Source: a bacterium
GTDB lineage: Bacteria > Fidelibacterota > Marinisomatia > Marinisomatales > TCS55
Direction of reading: 5' to 3'
Length of the DNA stretch: 41,097 bases
Assembly: GCA_004321715.1 (NCBI GenBank)
Contig: SGYN01000015.1
Coordinates: 1 to 41,097 of the forward strand
In this document: positions 1-8,501 of the stretch, in pieces
Numbering within the stretch: position 1 is the first letter of the stretch
Layout: each line of letters starts with the position of its first letter
The notes under the pieces: model-generated
Database searches by the model: none
Seen by the model: the letters and a program-made list of their open reading frames with translations, nothing else
What the model was told of the DNA's origin: nothing
Position numbers and translations under genes: made by a program

Positions 1-250
1 CTTCATACAATTTTTGTTCACCTTGCTTTATGGCCCATTGCATAATATCTAAACTTTCATCAAGTACTTTACCATCTTTTAACAGTAAAACAGGTACAGT
101 CCCTTTGGATGAAACTTTATAGAGGGACTTAGGACGTTCATTTAGTAAAACTTCTCGAAGCTCAACGGATATTTTCATATATGATAAAACCATCCTAGCT
201 CGAATAGCATAAGGACAGCGACGAAAAGAGTATAGAATTGGGTGAATCAA
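1..250 (-). CDS. Glutathione S-transferase-like protein, N-terminal part (cut by window edge)
   Basis: The minus strand reads open from 250 to the window edge and starts LIHPILYSFRRCPYAIRARM, followed by a segment containing KGTVPVLLLKDGKVLDES. This is the thioredoxin-fold N-terminal domain of glutathione S-transferases: the CPY motif near the first helix, then the cis-proline motif TVPVL and the ES glutathione-contact residues. The frame is closed upstream by a TAA just before the first codons and contains no early ATG, so TTG at 250-248 is the most likely start. The C-terminal helical domain lies outside the window. The likely role is cytosolic glutathione or small-thiol conjugation or reduction; the substrate cannot be told. 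The domain call is firm, the start is less so. Confidence 0.8.
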   Translation of the reverse strand, partial: MIHPILYSFRRCPYAIRARMVLSYMKISVELREVLLNERPKSLYKVSSKGTVPVLLLKDGKVLDESLDIMQWAIKQGEQKLYE

Positions 251-409
251 AAGAATATCTTATTTATTAATTATTTCAATGTACAATGCACATGGATGAT
301 TAAAGTAGTTTGAATCGCTTTATAATAGCAATATTACAAAGTAGTAGTCCTAAATGTCTAGAAACAAAAATACCCACGAACGTGAGGATTCGAGGATTAC
401 TTAAAGAAT
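251..409. other. Intergenic spacer, 159 bases
   Basis: No reading frame of note and no strong hairpin. It separates the stop of the beta-helix protein gene (410) from the start of the GST-like gene and probably holds the promoter of the latter. Confidence 0.5.
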
Positions 410-2605
410 CTATTTTAATAATACCATCTTCTTAGTGCTAATGTATTCACCAACTTGTATTCGATAAAGATAAATACCAGCACTTACTGGTTTACCATAA
501 TCATTCGTAGCATCCCATACTACTTTTCTATACCCAGCCTCTTGTGCTTGATCAACTAAGGTTTTTATTTGTTTTCCAAGCATATCATATATAACAATAT
601 TAACAATACTATTACCTGGTAAGTTATACCGTAGTGTTGTTATTGGGTTAAAAGGGTTAGGAAATGCTGCGAATAACTTATAAGTAGCTGGAATTGGTCT
701 TTGATTATTTGTGTTGGATAGCCCTTGTACTTCATTAAATGTAGTTCCAAATGTGGTTTCTAAATCCCAAGATATACCAGGGACCCAGTTCTCACCACCA
801 TATTCGTATGCACCTATGTCTGGTGCAGAGCCAATATGAGTTCCCGTAATATTCTCGATTATCACACCAGAATCAATTAATACAGATCCTTGAATTGGCC
901 TAAAATCAAAATTTTCAGGATCAACAAGCATATCTTTTATATCATTATTTGATTCATAACCATTCCAATTATGATCATAAACGCCTGGCACAGGATAATC
1001 CTCATAATTTCCAGATCTATGACCAGCAATTTTATTTGCTGCGTTATTTCTGGTTTCTGTAGCATTATTCCCCCCCTGTTCAATCATAACAATAATATCA
1101 TTCTTGTCACCATTATCAAAAGCAGTATTATTATATAACATATGTTCATATCCTTTGATCATTATTCCACCCTGAACATTCCAAATAACATTATGATGCA
1201 TTAAACCGTTATTACCAGCACCATTCCCATCGAAGCGAGAACCGTATTTTATCGTATCGTGTAACCAATTATAACGAATCTCTACATTTGGTTGCTGTCC
1301 AACCATACATTGAATCAATGACCCATCGCTTTGCATATATCCACTATCATACATATTATTTAATTCTATTAAGGCCTCATTTCCTGGGTTTAATGTTGCT
1401 GAAGCACCCATTTTATGCATCGTATTCATTCGAAAGATATTACCAGAACCACCCATCTGAATTGTTGTCATCAATCCATTCAAATCTGTTGCAGTATAAT
1501 CGATATGATAGAAATAACAATCTTCAATAGTATTATTGCCTGAATAAATTTCAAGAGCAGATCCATCCGTATATCGAAAAGCACACTTGTAAACGATACA
1601 ATTACTACTACCAGTAATTAATGACATATCTGGCTGTGTATCAATTATCCCTAGCATCCTCTTATAACAGCTTGGAAACCAAAAATTACACCCTTCAATA
1701 CGGGCATAATCACTATTAGTAATTTTAAATGTAGTTCCAAAAAATTCAAGATTTTGTATTTCTATATAATCCGAATTAGAAATATCAAAAGCATAGGATT
1801 GTACTTTCCCTCTAATTTCAAGATTATTAGGATTAGAATTATCTGGTGGCCAAAAATATAACTCATTGTTTAAAGTATCTAAAAACCATTCGCCCTCTGT
1901 ATCAAGGAGAGAAAGCTTACCTTCTAAGAAATAGTCATGATGTTTTGTTTTCCATTCAGGGACAGAATCATATGTAAATGTATTTCCTGAATGAGTAAGA
2001 ACACGACGTGTCCAAGTTTTATACGAACCAACATTCAAAATTGCAATAGCTCCAGTAATATCTAATCCACTTAAGGATAAATCAACCATTCCATGAGGTT
2101 CATCAATGAATGTACCGTTCGAATACGCATTCTCATTCTCATCAATTGTTCCGTGACCCCAGTGATTTTCTTTATCCCAAATTGAACCATCTTCAAAAGA
2201 AGCATTTGGCCATCGCGCCATCACCATTTCCTCTCGATTAGAAAATAACTGCCAAATAGGAAAATCTAATGTTGTTTTCCATATATTACCTGTATGCAAC
2301 TCCCAAGAAGATTCCAACTTCACTGTTCCATCCAAAAGAACTCTTTCACTAGGGTATGCAGAAAAAATCAATGGTGCACTTTCTAATCCATCATTATTAT
2401 TCATTGATATGACTTCATGATAATTTCCTTGCCGTATGTAGCAAATATCTCCAGCCGTCATTACATCTGCAGCTTTTTGGATTGTTAAAAAAGGATTGTC
2501 AATTGTTCCAGCGTTATTATTATTACCATTATTTGAAACATAATAATCGTTTGCAGAAATTATTGAGATAAAAATAATTAATAAGAATAGAGGAATTTTT
2601 TGCAT
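410..2605 (-). CDS. Secreted right-handed beta-helix protein with C-terminal T9SS-type sorting domain
   Basis: This 731-residue protein has an N-terminal signal peptide (hydrophobic residues about 5-18, ending ...ISAND). A DUF1565-like start follows (YYVSNNGNNNNAGT...PFLTIQKAAD), typical of parallel beta-helix polysaccharide-active proteins. Residues about 260-520 are rich in short N/G/Y-containing coils with repeated turns such as IEDCYFYH and IRYNWLHD, matching beta-helix rungs. The last ~85 residues carry FPNPFNP, then IYDMLGKQIKTL and SAGIYLYRI, ending KKMVLLK: the FlgD-like/Por type A sorting domain that directs export by type IX secretion and surface attachment. It lies 24 bases downstream of the SDR and probably ends that operon. 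Polysaccharide lyase or glycan binding is likely, but catalytic residues cannot be assigned. Confidence 0.85.
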   Translation of the reverse strand: MQKIPLFLLIIFISIISANDYYVSNNGNNNNAGTIDNPFLTIQKAADVMTAGDICYIRQGNYHEVISMNNNDGLESAPLIFSAYPSERVLLDGTVKLESSWELHTGNIWKTTLDFPIWQLFSNREEMVMARWPNASFEDGSIWDKENHWGHGTIDENENAYSNGTFIDEPHGMVDLSLSGLDITGAIAILNVGSYKTWTRRVLTHSGNTFTYDSVPEWKTKHHDYFLEGKLSLLDTEGEWFLDTLNNELYFWPPDNSNPNNLEIRGKVQSYAFDISNSDYIEIQNLEFFGTTFKITNSDYARIEGCNFWFPSCYKRMLGIIDTQPDMSLITGSSNCIVYKCAFRYTDGSALEIYSGNNTIEDCYFYHIDYTATDLNGLMTTIQMGGSGNIFRMNTMHKMGASATLNPGNEALIELNNMYDSGYMQSDGSLIQCMVGQQPNVEIRYNWLHDTIKYGSRFDGNGAGNNGLMHHNVIWNVQGGIMIKGYEHMLYNNTAFDNGDKNDIIVMIEQGGNNATETRNNAANKIAGHRSGNYEDYPVPGVYDHNWNGYESNNDIKDMLVDPENFDFRPIQGSVLIDSGVIIENITGTHIGSAPDIGAYEYGGENWVPGISWDLETTFGTTFNEVQGLSNTNNQRPIPATYKLFAAFPNPFNPITTLRYNLPGNSIVNIVIYDMLGKQIKTLVDQAQEAGYRKVVWDATNDYGKPVSAGIYLYRIQVGEYISTKKMVLLK

Positions 2606-2629
2606 TATTTTATTGAATCAACAATAGAG

Positions 2630-3505
2630 TTATTTTGATATACCCATAGTTATTTTTAGAATAATTTTACTAAACCAATTAAATGGTAATATGGATCGTA
2701 ACCCAACTCTGATTTTTGCTTGTGCACCAGCCAGATAACGCAATTTATTTTTTTTTCTTTTAATTATTTTTTCAATAATAATTGCAACATCTTCTGGATC
2801 TCCAACACCTCTACGTGTGTCTAATATTTTAGTATGAAGGTCCTTCAATCTATTTGTGAATTCAATATAAGGACTTTGTGCATTTAAACCTGATTTAGCT
2901 TCTTTACTATTATCATCAATTGCTTTAGTAGAAAATGTTCCTGGTTCAAGCAATACAACTTCAATCCCAAATGGGTAAAGCTCAAAGTGTAAACCTTCAC
3001 TAAAGCCTTCAAGCGCAAATTTTGATGATCCATATGCACCTAGTCCTGGTAAAGCAGATCGGCCTTGTGCGCTTGATACATTTACTATTTTTGTTGAAAA
3101 TATATCCTCGGATTTCATTGCTGTCTTTCGCATTAAAGGCAATGCAATTCTGGTTACTTTTTGTACACCAAAAAAATTTGTTTCAAATTGATCTCGTATT
3201 TCCTTTTCAGATAAGTCTTCAAAAAAGCCACCAATTCCATAACCAGCATTATTTATCAAAATATCTAATTTCCCTTCTTTATCGGTAATAGTATCGATTG
3301 ACCTCTGAATAGATTCATCATTGCAAACATCAAGTTCAATCATATGACAACTTGTGTTTCGTCGATCTAGTTCTACTTTTAGATCATTTTTTTTTGATAG
3401 ATCTCGCATGCTAGCATAAACAGTATAGCCTAAAGATGATAGTCGTGCAGCTGAAATCATTCCAAAACCACTTGAACATCCAGTAATTAAAATAGTTTTT
3501 TTCAT
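2630..3505 (-). CDS. Short-chain dehydrogenase/reductase (SDR)
   Basis: This is a 291-residue classical SDR if started at the ATG at 3505-3503. That start gives the standard N-terminus MKKTILITGCSSGFG and a 4-base ATGA overlap with the stop of the upstream gene; the longer frame to 3547 only adds a non-conserved MDRCARY tail inside that gene. The Rossmann glycine motif TGxxxGxG is at residues 8-15, NNAG at 85-88, the catalytic Ser at 144/145 and YxxxK at Tyr158/Lys162. It is a cytosolic NAD(P)-dependent oxidoreductase acting on an alcohol or ketone. The tight coupling to the linalool dehydratase-like gene suggests the two act on the same or successive metabolites. The substrate is unknown. 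Confidence 0.9.
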   Translation of the reverse strand: MKKTILITGCSSGFGMISAARLSSLGYTVYASMRDLSKKNDLKVELDRRNTSCHMIELDVCNDESIQRSIDTITDKEGKLDILINNAGYGIGGFFEDLSEKEIRDQFETNFFGVQKVTRIALPLMRKTAMKSEDIFSTKIVNVSSAQGRSALPGLGAYGSSKFALEGFSEGLHFELYPFGIEVVLLEPGTFSTKAIDDNSKEAKSGLNAQSPYIEFTNRLKDLHTKILDTRRGVGDPEDVAIIIEKIIKRKKNKLRYLAGAQAKIRVGLRSILPFNWFSKIILKITMGISK

Positions 3506-4725
3506 AAATCCATAATAAATAATTTTGTATCTAGCACATCTGTCCATTGCATATTGTCTATATCAGGAATGATAAAATTTTTGGTATAACCCCAATTATG
3601 TTCTAATACTTTTTTCCAACCAACATGAACTTTTGTCCATAAGATAGGACCATTATAAATAGGGTTGTTTATATTGCTATAGAGATAATGGTTTAGATCA
3701 TCTTTTTGATATAATTTTCTATCAATTGAATTTCTCAATTTTCTAAAAAGACTAATGTCTTCAAATTCTTTTGCTGCTAGTAATCCCGTTAAATGTGCTA
3801 GAGGAGATGCACCAGCCTCTAGATCTTCTTTTACATAGGCAAAAGGGCCTAATTCTTGTGTAAAATTTTCTTTCCATACAGGATATAAATCGTCATTGTA
3901 TTTTTGTTCATAAACCCTCAAAAAAGTCATCGTCCATGCATTAGTATATCCTGATAACTGAGGATTACAGAATTGATGTTTCGTATTGTACATCTTTAAA
4001 TAAAAACCATTATTTTGGTCTGTCATCTTTTGCTTAATAAAATTAATTGTCCAACTTGCTTCAACATCAGAATAATCGGTTCCATATAGTTTGTCATATA
4101 TTTTGAGACTTAACAAAGAAATCGAATTGCATTGAGCAAAATATCGGCCAGGTTCACAATCTGCTCCTTCATGCTTTCCTTCCAAATGATGTCTTCGCAT
4201 TTCATTGATAATTTTACTAGTGAGCCAAGTAAATTCTCGACTGAATTCTTCATTTCCTGTCATTAATTGATAAAGACCATACATTAAATTTAGATGTCCT
4301 TTATACATAACATTGCCTTCAGAAATTGGATCATCACCCATTCCATATGAAATCCAATCTCCCCAAACTTTTGGTGATTTCATTTTATTTATCATCAAAT
4401 ACATTGCATGCTTAGCTCTATCTGCATGTTTTTGACTAATCATAGCAATGGATGGCATCGCATATGATGAAAAAGCAATTCCATATCTCCATCGCAAATG
4501 TTCTGAAGTATCCCAACCAATAAATTCATCCCCCGTTATATCCATTAATTCATATGTATTATATACATAGTTGAATTGTCCAATTTCATCTTTTTGAAGT
4601 GTACGTTGACCTATTGGATCAAAGTACCTTTTAGCATTAGGTAGTCCAAAAGGATAAAAAGAATAAAAAACTAATAAGAAAATTATTCCTATTATGAAAA
4701 ACGATATATTTGTTCGCTTATTCAA
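3502..4725 (-). CDS. Linalool dehydratase/isomerase-like (alpha/alpha)6-barrel protein, membrane-anchored
   Basis: The protein has 407 residues: one N-terminal transmembrane segment or uncleaved signal (about 8-26), then a helical-barrel domain. The stretch from MYKGHLNLMYGLYQLMTGNE (with His144) to CEPGRYFAQC (Cys190 and Cys199) resembles linalool dehydratase/isomerase (Ldi), where His129, Cys171 and Cys180 are active-site residues. The nine-residue spacing of the two cysteines is identical here. Ldi of Castellaniella hydrates myrcene to linalool and isomerises linalool to geraniol in the periplasm, and a membrane anchor fits a periplasmic enzyme. The other Ldi catalytic residues (Asp39, Tyr45, Tyr240) could not be placed by eye. 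It lies between a membrane hydroxylase and an SDR. Family membership is fairly sure; activity on a monoterpene is only inference. Confidence 0.75.
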   Translation of the reverse strand: MNKRTNISFFIIGIIFLLVFYSFYPFGLPNAKRYFDPIGQRTLQKDEIGQFNYVYNTYELMDITGDEFIGWDTSEHLRWRYGIAFSSYAMPSIAMISQKHADRAKHAMYLMINKMKSPKVWGDWISYGMGDDPISEGNVMYKGHLNLMYGLYQLMTGNEEFSREFTWLTSKIINEMRRHHLEGKHEGADCEPGRYFAQCNSISLLSLKIYDKLYGTDYSDVEASWTINFIKQKMTDQNNGFYLKMYNTKHQFCNPQLSGYTNAWTMTFLRVYEQKYNDDLYPVWKENFTQELGPFAYVKEDLEAGASPLAHLTGLLAAKEFEDISLFRKLRNSIDRKLYQKDDLNHYLYSNINNPIYNGPILWTKVHVGWKKVLEHNWGYTKNFIIPDIDNMQWTDVLDTKLFIMDL

Positions 4726-4766
4726 AAATATTATATGTTTTAAATAAAAAAATAGGATTTATTTAA

Positions 4767-6032
4767 CTAAACTGGACTAGGATTAACAATTTTATTACTC
4801 TTTTCATTTTTTTGGAAATAAAATGTCAATACTAAGGAAAATATGATATATGTTATTAATAAATAGACAGGAATACCTTGCAGTCCGTACCAACTGAAAT
4901 TTTGGATAAATAATAGTACAAAGACTAAAATCAATTTCAATAATTCGGCAATAAATGAATAATTACTATGATCTAACATCGATGTAAATGAAAAGACGCT
5001 CAACAGTAAAACTACAGCATATAAATAATTCATTGTATTACTATGACTAGAAAAGATTATTAGTAAATGTAATAATAATAAATGGGTAATAACCAATTGG
5101 GCCCATGCATATGCAAATAAACTACGCGAATTATTGGTATTGTATTTTGATTGCTTTGCTGGGTTAGTCAATTCTAATAAAGGGAATTTTTCTTTGACAT
5201 CGATCGGTCTCCATCCTGTTGGCATAAACCAGATACGAATTTTGTCAAAATAACTTTCCGCATGCCAGGCATCTTTTAATAACTGCCAAAAATGTTTAAA
5301 ATTAATAACCACTGGATTCCAAGTACGAACTGGTTTTAATGTACCATATACTGGTTTTACATTTTCAGTTTCAGCTTGGAATGTTCCAAATAGCTTATCC
5401 CAAATAATAAGAATTTGACCATAGTTCTTATCTATGTATTCAGGGTTTATGGCATGGTGAACTCTATGATGGGAGGGTGTAACTAAAAAATATTCAAAAA
5501 CACCCATTTTCCCAATTAATTGAGTATGGTACCAAAACTGAAAAAAGAAATGTATAGGACCAAGTATAATAAATATCTTTACAGGAACTCCTAATAAAGC
5601 TGCAGGAATCATAAAAATTGTTGAGAAGTTTATGGCGTTTGAGATTGACTGACGCAATGCGCAAGCTAAATTAAAATCCTCACTACTATGATGAATAACA
5701 TGCCTATTCCATAAAATATTTACCCTATGCTTTAAACGATGGGTACAATAACCAGTAAAATCCTGAACTAAAAATGCAATAATTACTGCAATCCAAGTAT
5801 TTTCAATATGAAAGACCGTTAGATTTTTAACTAACCAAGAATATCCAATGATTGCAAAACCGTATCTTATTCCATCTCGAATCATTTTAGTTAATCCTGA
5901 GCTAAGACTAGTAATAACATCTGCTTGACGGTTAACTACTAGACCTCTTTTTTTAGCTACTAAAGCTTCTAATGCAATTAGAAACATAAAAATAGGCACT
6001 GCTACAAATAATGATTTGATATAAAAACTCAT
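4767..6032 (-). CDS. Sterol desaturase/fatty acid hydroxylase superfamily membrane protein, alkylglycerol monooxygenase-like
   Basis: This 421-residue multi-pass membrane protein carries the eight-histidine diiron motif of the superfamily: HRLKH (His98, His102), HVIHH (His111, 114, 115), His161 and His169 between helices, and HHRVHH (His188-193). The text after the second box (SSEDFNLACALRQS) and a long C-terminal extension of further membrane segments (about 300-410) resemble alkylglycerol monooxygenase (AGMO/TMEM195) more than short sterol desaturases. These enzymes use O2 to hydroxylate lipid chains, in AGMO the ether-linked carbon. It is the first gene of the 6032-to-410 minus-strand group, 41 bases before the Ldi-like gene, and is transcribed away from the fusion gene at 6163. 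The exact substrate is unknown. Confidence 0.87.
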   Translation of the reverse strand: MSFYIKSLFVAVPIFMFLIALEALVAKKRGLVVNRQADVITSLSSGLTKMIRDGIRYGFAIIGYSWLVKNLTVFHIENTWIAVIIAFLVQDFTGYCTHRLKHRVNILWNRHVIHHSSEDFNLACALRQSISNAINFSTIFMIPAALLGVPVKIFIILGPIHFFFQFWYHTQLIGKMGVFEYFLVTPSHHRVHHAINPEYIDKNYGQILIIWDKLFGTFQAETENVKPVYGTLKPVRTWNPVVINFKHFWQLLKDAWHAESYFDKIRIWFMPTGWRPIDVKEKFPLLELTNPAKQSKYNTNNSRSLFAYAWAQLVITHLLLLHLLIIFSSHSNTMNYLYAVVLLLSVFSFTSMLDHSNYSFIAELLKLILVFVLLFIQNFSWYGLQGIPVYLLITYIIFSLVLTFYFQKNEKSNKIVNPSPV

Positions 6033-6162
6033 AAATTATTTATAATAATATGGTATTCATTAATAGTTAGTGTTAGATATAGTATAATTTAAGATTTATC
6101 ATATTTTATTAAATATAAAAATAATAGTAATTTGTTGTAGTGATTATAATAATTTGTAATTT
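6033..6162. promoter_or_regulatory. Divergent intergenic region, probable promoters for both flanking genes
   Basis: This 130-base, almost pure A/T region separates two genes transcribed away from each other, so it must hold both promoters. On the plus strand TATAAT lies at 6145-6150, followed by AATTTG. This could be a -10 element, but it would leave a leader of only a few bases. No convincing ribosome binding site precedes the ATG at 6163. The base composition makes chance matches likely. Confidence 0.4.
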
Positions 6163-8481
6163 ATGAAAACAACATTTTCAAAAGTTGAAAAAGCTTTTTT
6201 CGATAAATCCTGTTTAAAAGAACCCAAGACAAAAATTCCTTTCATCCAAGTTGATAATATACCTAACCTTGGTTTATTAACCTCTTTACGATTTCTAGAA
6301 TGGGTGTTAGAAAATCCTCAAGGTGTAATAAGTCTTCCAACTGGAAAAACTCCTGAATATTTTATTAAATGGACTCAACATATCCTTTCAAATTGGAATA
6401 ATCCTGAAGTAGAAAAATTATGTAAGGACAATGGATTAAATACTAATAAAAAACCAGATCTGAGTCATTTAAAATTTGTACAAATCGATGAGTTCTATCC
6501 AATTAATCCATTGCAACATAATAGTTTTTATTATTTTGTTCAAAAATTCTACATAAAAGGTTTTGGTTTAAATCTAAAAAATAGTTTATTAATTAATAGC
6601 TCTAAAATCCCGGATGTTAATGATGAAATAATTGAAGATATATTTCCTGATTTTAAGATAGACTTATCTCTCCGATATAGAGATACAAACTCGGATATTG
6701 AAGAGAAACAAAAACAAACAATATTTTCAATTGATCAATGGTGTAGTGAATATGAAAATAAGATTGCAGATTTAGGTGGAATTGGATTTTTTCTTGGCGG
6801 CATTGGTCCCGATGGTCATATTGCCTTCAATGTTCGTGGATCAGACCATAATTCTACCACAAGAATCCTAGAAACTAATTTTGAAACACAAGCGACATCA
6901 GCATCTGATCTAGGTGGAATTGAAATTTCACGTAACCGATTAGTGATCACTATTGGTCTTTCTTCTATAACAAAAAATCCTAATGTAGTAGCTATTATAT
7001 TTGCAGCTGGCAGAGCTAAAGCAAAAATCGTGAAAGACTCTCTCCAAAAAAGAAAAGATATCAAATTCCCTGCTACGGCACTTTACGATTCAATATGGAG
7101 TCGTTTTTATCTCACAAAAGGTGCTGCCTATTTGCTAGATGAAATAAATAATAATGATAAGAATTGGAATACAGAAGAAACCAATCGAGCACTTATAAAG
7201 TTATGCAAAAATCTAAATAAATTTGGAAGTCGCTTAACACCAAATGATATTTTAGATAATCAATTAACATCTTCTATACCAAATATAAGTGAGAATACTT
7301 CTACTCTTTTCCTAGATCAAATGAAAAAGAAGATACAAAAAGCTAGTGACCTCCCAATGAATAGTACAATATTACATACAGGGCCACACCACGATGATAT
7401 ATTATTGGGTTATTCACCAATAATTAACCATCTAGTTCGATCACCAAAAAATACAAATTACTTTGCAGTAATGACTTCTGGTTTTACTTCGGTTACAAAT
7501 AAATATATTTCTAATCTATTATCGAAAACATTAGAACTAATCAAATTAGAGAAGATCCAGATGATTAAATATCCTGATTTCTTTAATAAAGGATTTAAGT
7601 TAAAAAGAGCAAAAGATATCTATCATTATTTAGATAAAGTTGCATCCCAAAATACTTTTGGCCAAAGACGTGGTCTTTGTCATCGAATGGTACGATCTTT
7701 AGTAGAAATATATAATCTCAAATCTGTAGATGAATTAATAATAAAGATAAATGATATTATACAATATTTTTCCAGTTGCTACGATGGAGAAAAAAACCCT
7801 CCTGATATTCAAAAATTAAAGGGTATGCTACGAGAATTTGAGGAAGAACTAGCATGGGCGCATTATGGCGTTGATATCAAGAATATGTATCATTTACGCC
7901 TAGGTTTTTATAAAGGGGATATATTTACCGAAACCCCTAACCGTGAACGAGATATAGATCCAATAATTAAATTAATAAATCAAACTAATCCTGATATTAT
8001 CACATTGGCACTTGACCCTGAAGGAAGTGGACCAGACACTCATTATAAAGTACTACAATCAATTGCAGAGGCTTTACGTATTTTGAATAAAGAAAAAGAT
8101 ATATCTAAAATTAAAATATGGGGATATCGAAATGTTTGGTACCGTTTTGACTCAGCAGAAGCCGATATTATGTTTCCTGTTTCACTTAATTCAATGGCCG
8201 TTGTAAGAGATACATTTTTGAATTGTTATCTTAGTCAAAAAGATGCTTCTTTTCCTAGTTATGAATTAGATGGCCCCTTCTGTGATCTAACCCAGAAAAT
8301 ATGGGTCAATCAACATAGAACAATGGAGTTAATTCTAGGAAAAGATTTCTGGTATCAACACAAAGACCCTCACTTTCGGGCAACCCACGGATTAGTTTAC
8401 TTAAAAGAACTAACTGTAGAACAGTTCTTAAAAACGGCTCAGAGTCTTGAAGAAAGTATAGAGGGGTCTATTATTTCATAA
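6163..8481 (+). CDS. NagB-like glucosamine-6-phosphate deaminase fused to PIG-L/LmbE deacetylase-like domain
   Basis: This is a 772-residue two-domain cytosolic protein. Residues about 25-345 form a NagB/6-phosphogluconolactonase-type domain: sugar-phosphate loop LPTGKTPEYF, QIDEFYPI (catalytic Asp), and GGIGPDGHIAFN (Asp/His of the ring-opening step). From about residue 400 there is an LmbE/PIG-L domain beginning TILHTGPHHDDILLGY, the variant of the zinc-binding PHPDD motif, with a later DPEGSGPDTHYK segment. NagB converts glucosamine-6-phosphate to fructose-6-phosphate and ammonia. LmbE domains deacetylate N-acetylglucosamine-type substrates, so the fusion could do both steps on an N-acetyl-amino-sugar phosphate. 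Similar fusions are known in Bacteroidota. It stands alone on the plus strand. The order of the two reactions is inference. Confidence 0.85.
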   Translation: MKTTFSKVEKAFFDKSCLKEPKTKIPFIQVDNIPNLGLLTSLRFLEWVLENPQGVISLPTGKTPEYFIKWTQHILSNWNNPEVEKLCKDNGLNTNKKPDLSHLKFVQIDEFYPINPLQHNSFYYFVQKFYIKGFGLNLKNSLLINSSKIPDVNDEIIEDIFPDFKIDLSLRYRDTNSDIEEKQKQTIFSIDQWCSEYENKIADLGGIGFFLGGIGPDGHIAFNVRGSDHNSTTRILETNFETQATSASDLGGIEISRNRLVITIGLSSITKNPNVVAIIFAAGRAKAKIVKDSLQKRKDIKFPATALYDSIWSRFYLTKGAAYLLDEINNNDKNWNTEETNRALIKLCKNLNKFGSRLTPNDILDNQLTSSIPNISENTSTLFLDQMKKKIQKASDLPMNSTILHTGPHHDDILLGYSPIINHLVRSPKNTNYFAVMTSGFTSVTNKYISNLLSKTLELIKLEKIQMIKYPDFFNKGFKLKRAKDIYHYLDKVASQNTFGQRRGLCHRMVRSLVEIYNLKSVDELIIKINDIIQYFSSCYDGEKNPPDIQKLKGMLREFEEELAWAHYGVDIKNMYHLRLGFYKGDIFTETPNRERDIDPIIKLINQTNPDIITLALDPEGSGPDTHYKVLQSIAEALRILNKEKDISKIKIWGYRNVWYRFDSAEADIMFPVSLNSMAVVRDTFLNCYLSQKDASFPSYELDGPFCDLTQKIWVNQHRTMELILGKDFWYQHKDPHFRATHGLVYLKELTVEQFLKTAQSLEESIEGSIIS

Positions 8482-8501
8482 ATTATTATTTATGAAATAA
8501 T
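8470..8501. terminator. Perfect 14-bp inverted repeat between convergent genes, likely bidirectional terminator
   Basis: Bases 8470-8483 are the exact reverse complement of 8488-8501, with a 4-base loop (tatt). The palindrome covers the stop codons of both convergent genes (8479-8481 and 8490-8492), so both proteins end in Ile-Ile-Ser. The stem is AT-rich and has no long U-tract on either side, so termination strength is uncertain, but the position fits a shared bidirectional terminator. Confidence 0.6.

Noticed and set aside
3506-3547. Longer N-terminus for the SDR, starting inside the upstream gene
   Set aside because: The extra residues (MDRCARYKIIYYGF) precede the standard MKKTILITG start and overlap the upstream coding end. 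The ATGA start at 3505 is the better choice.
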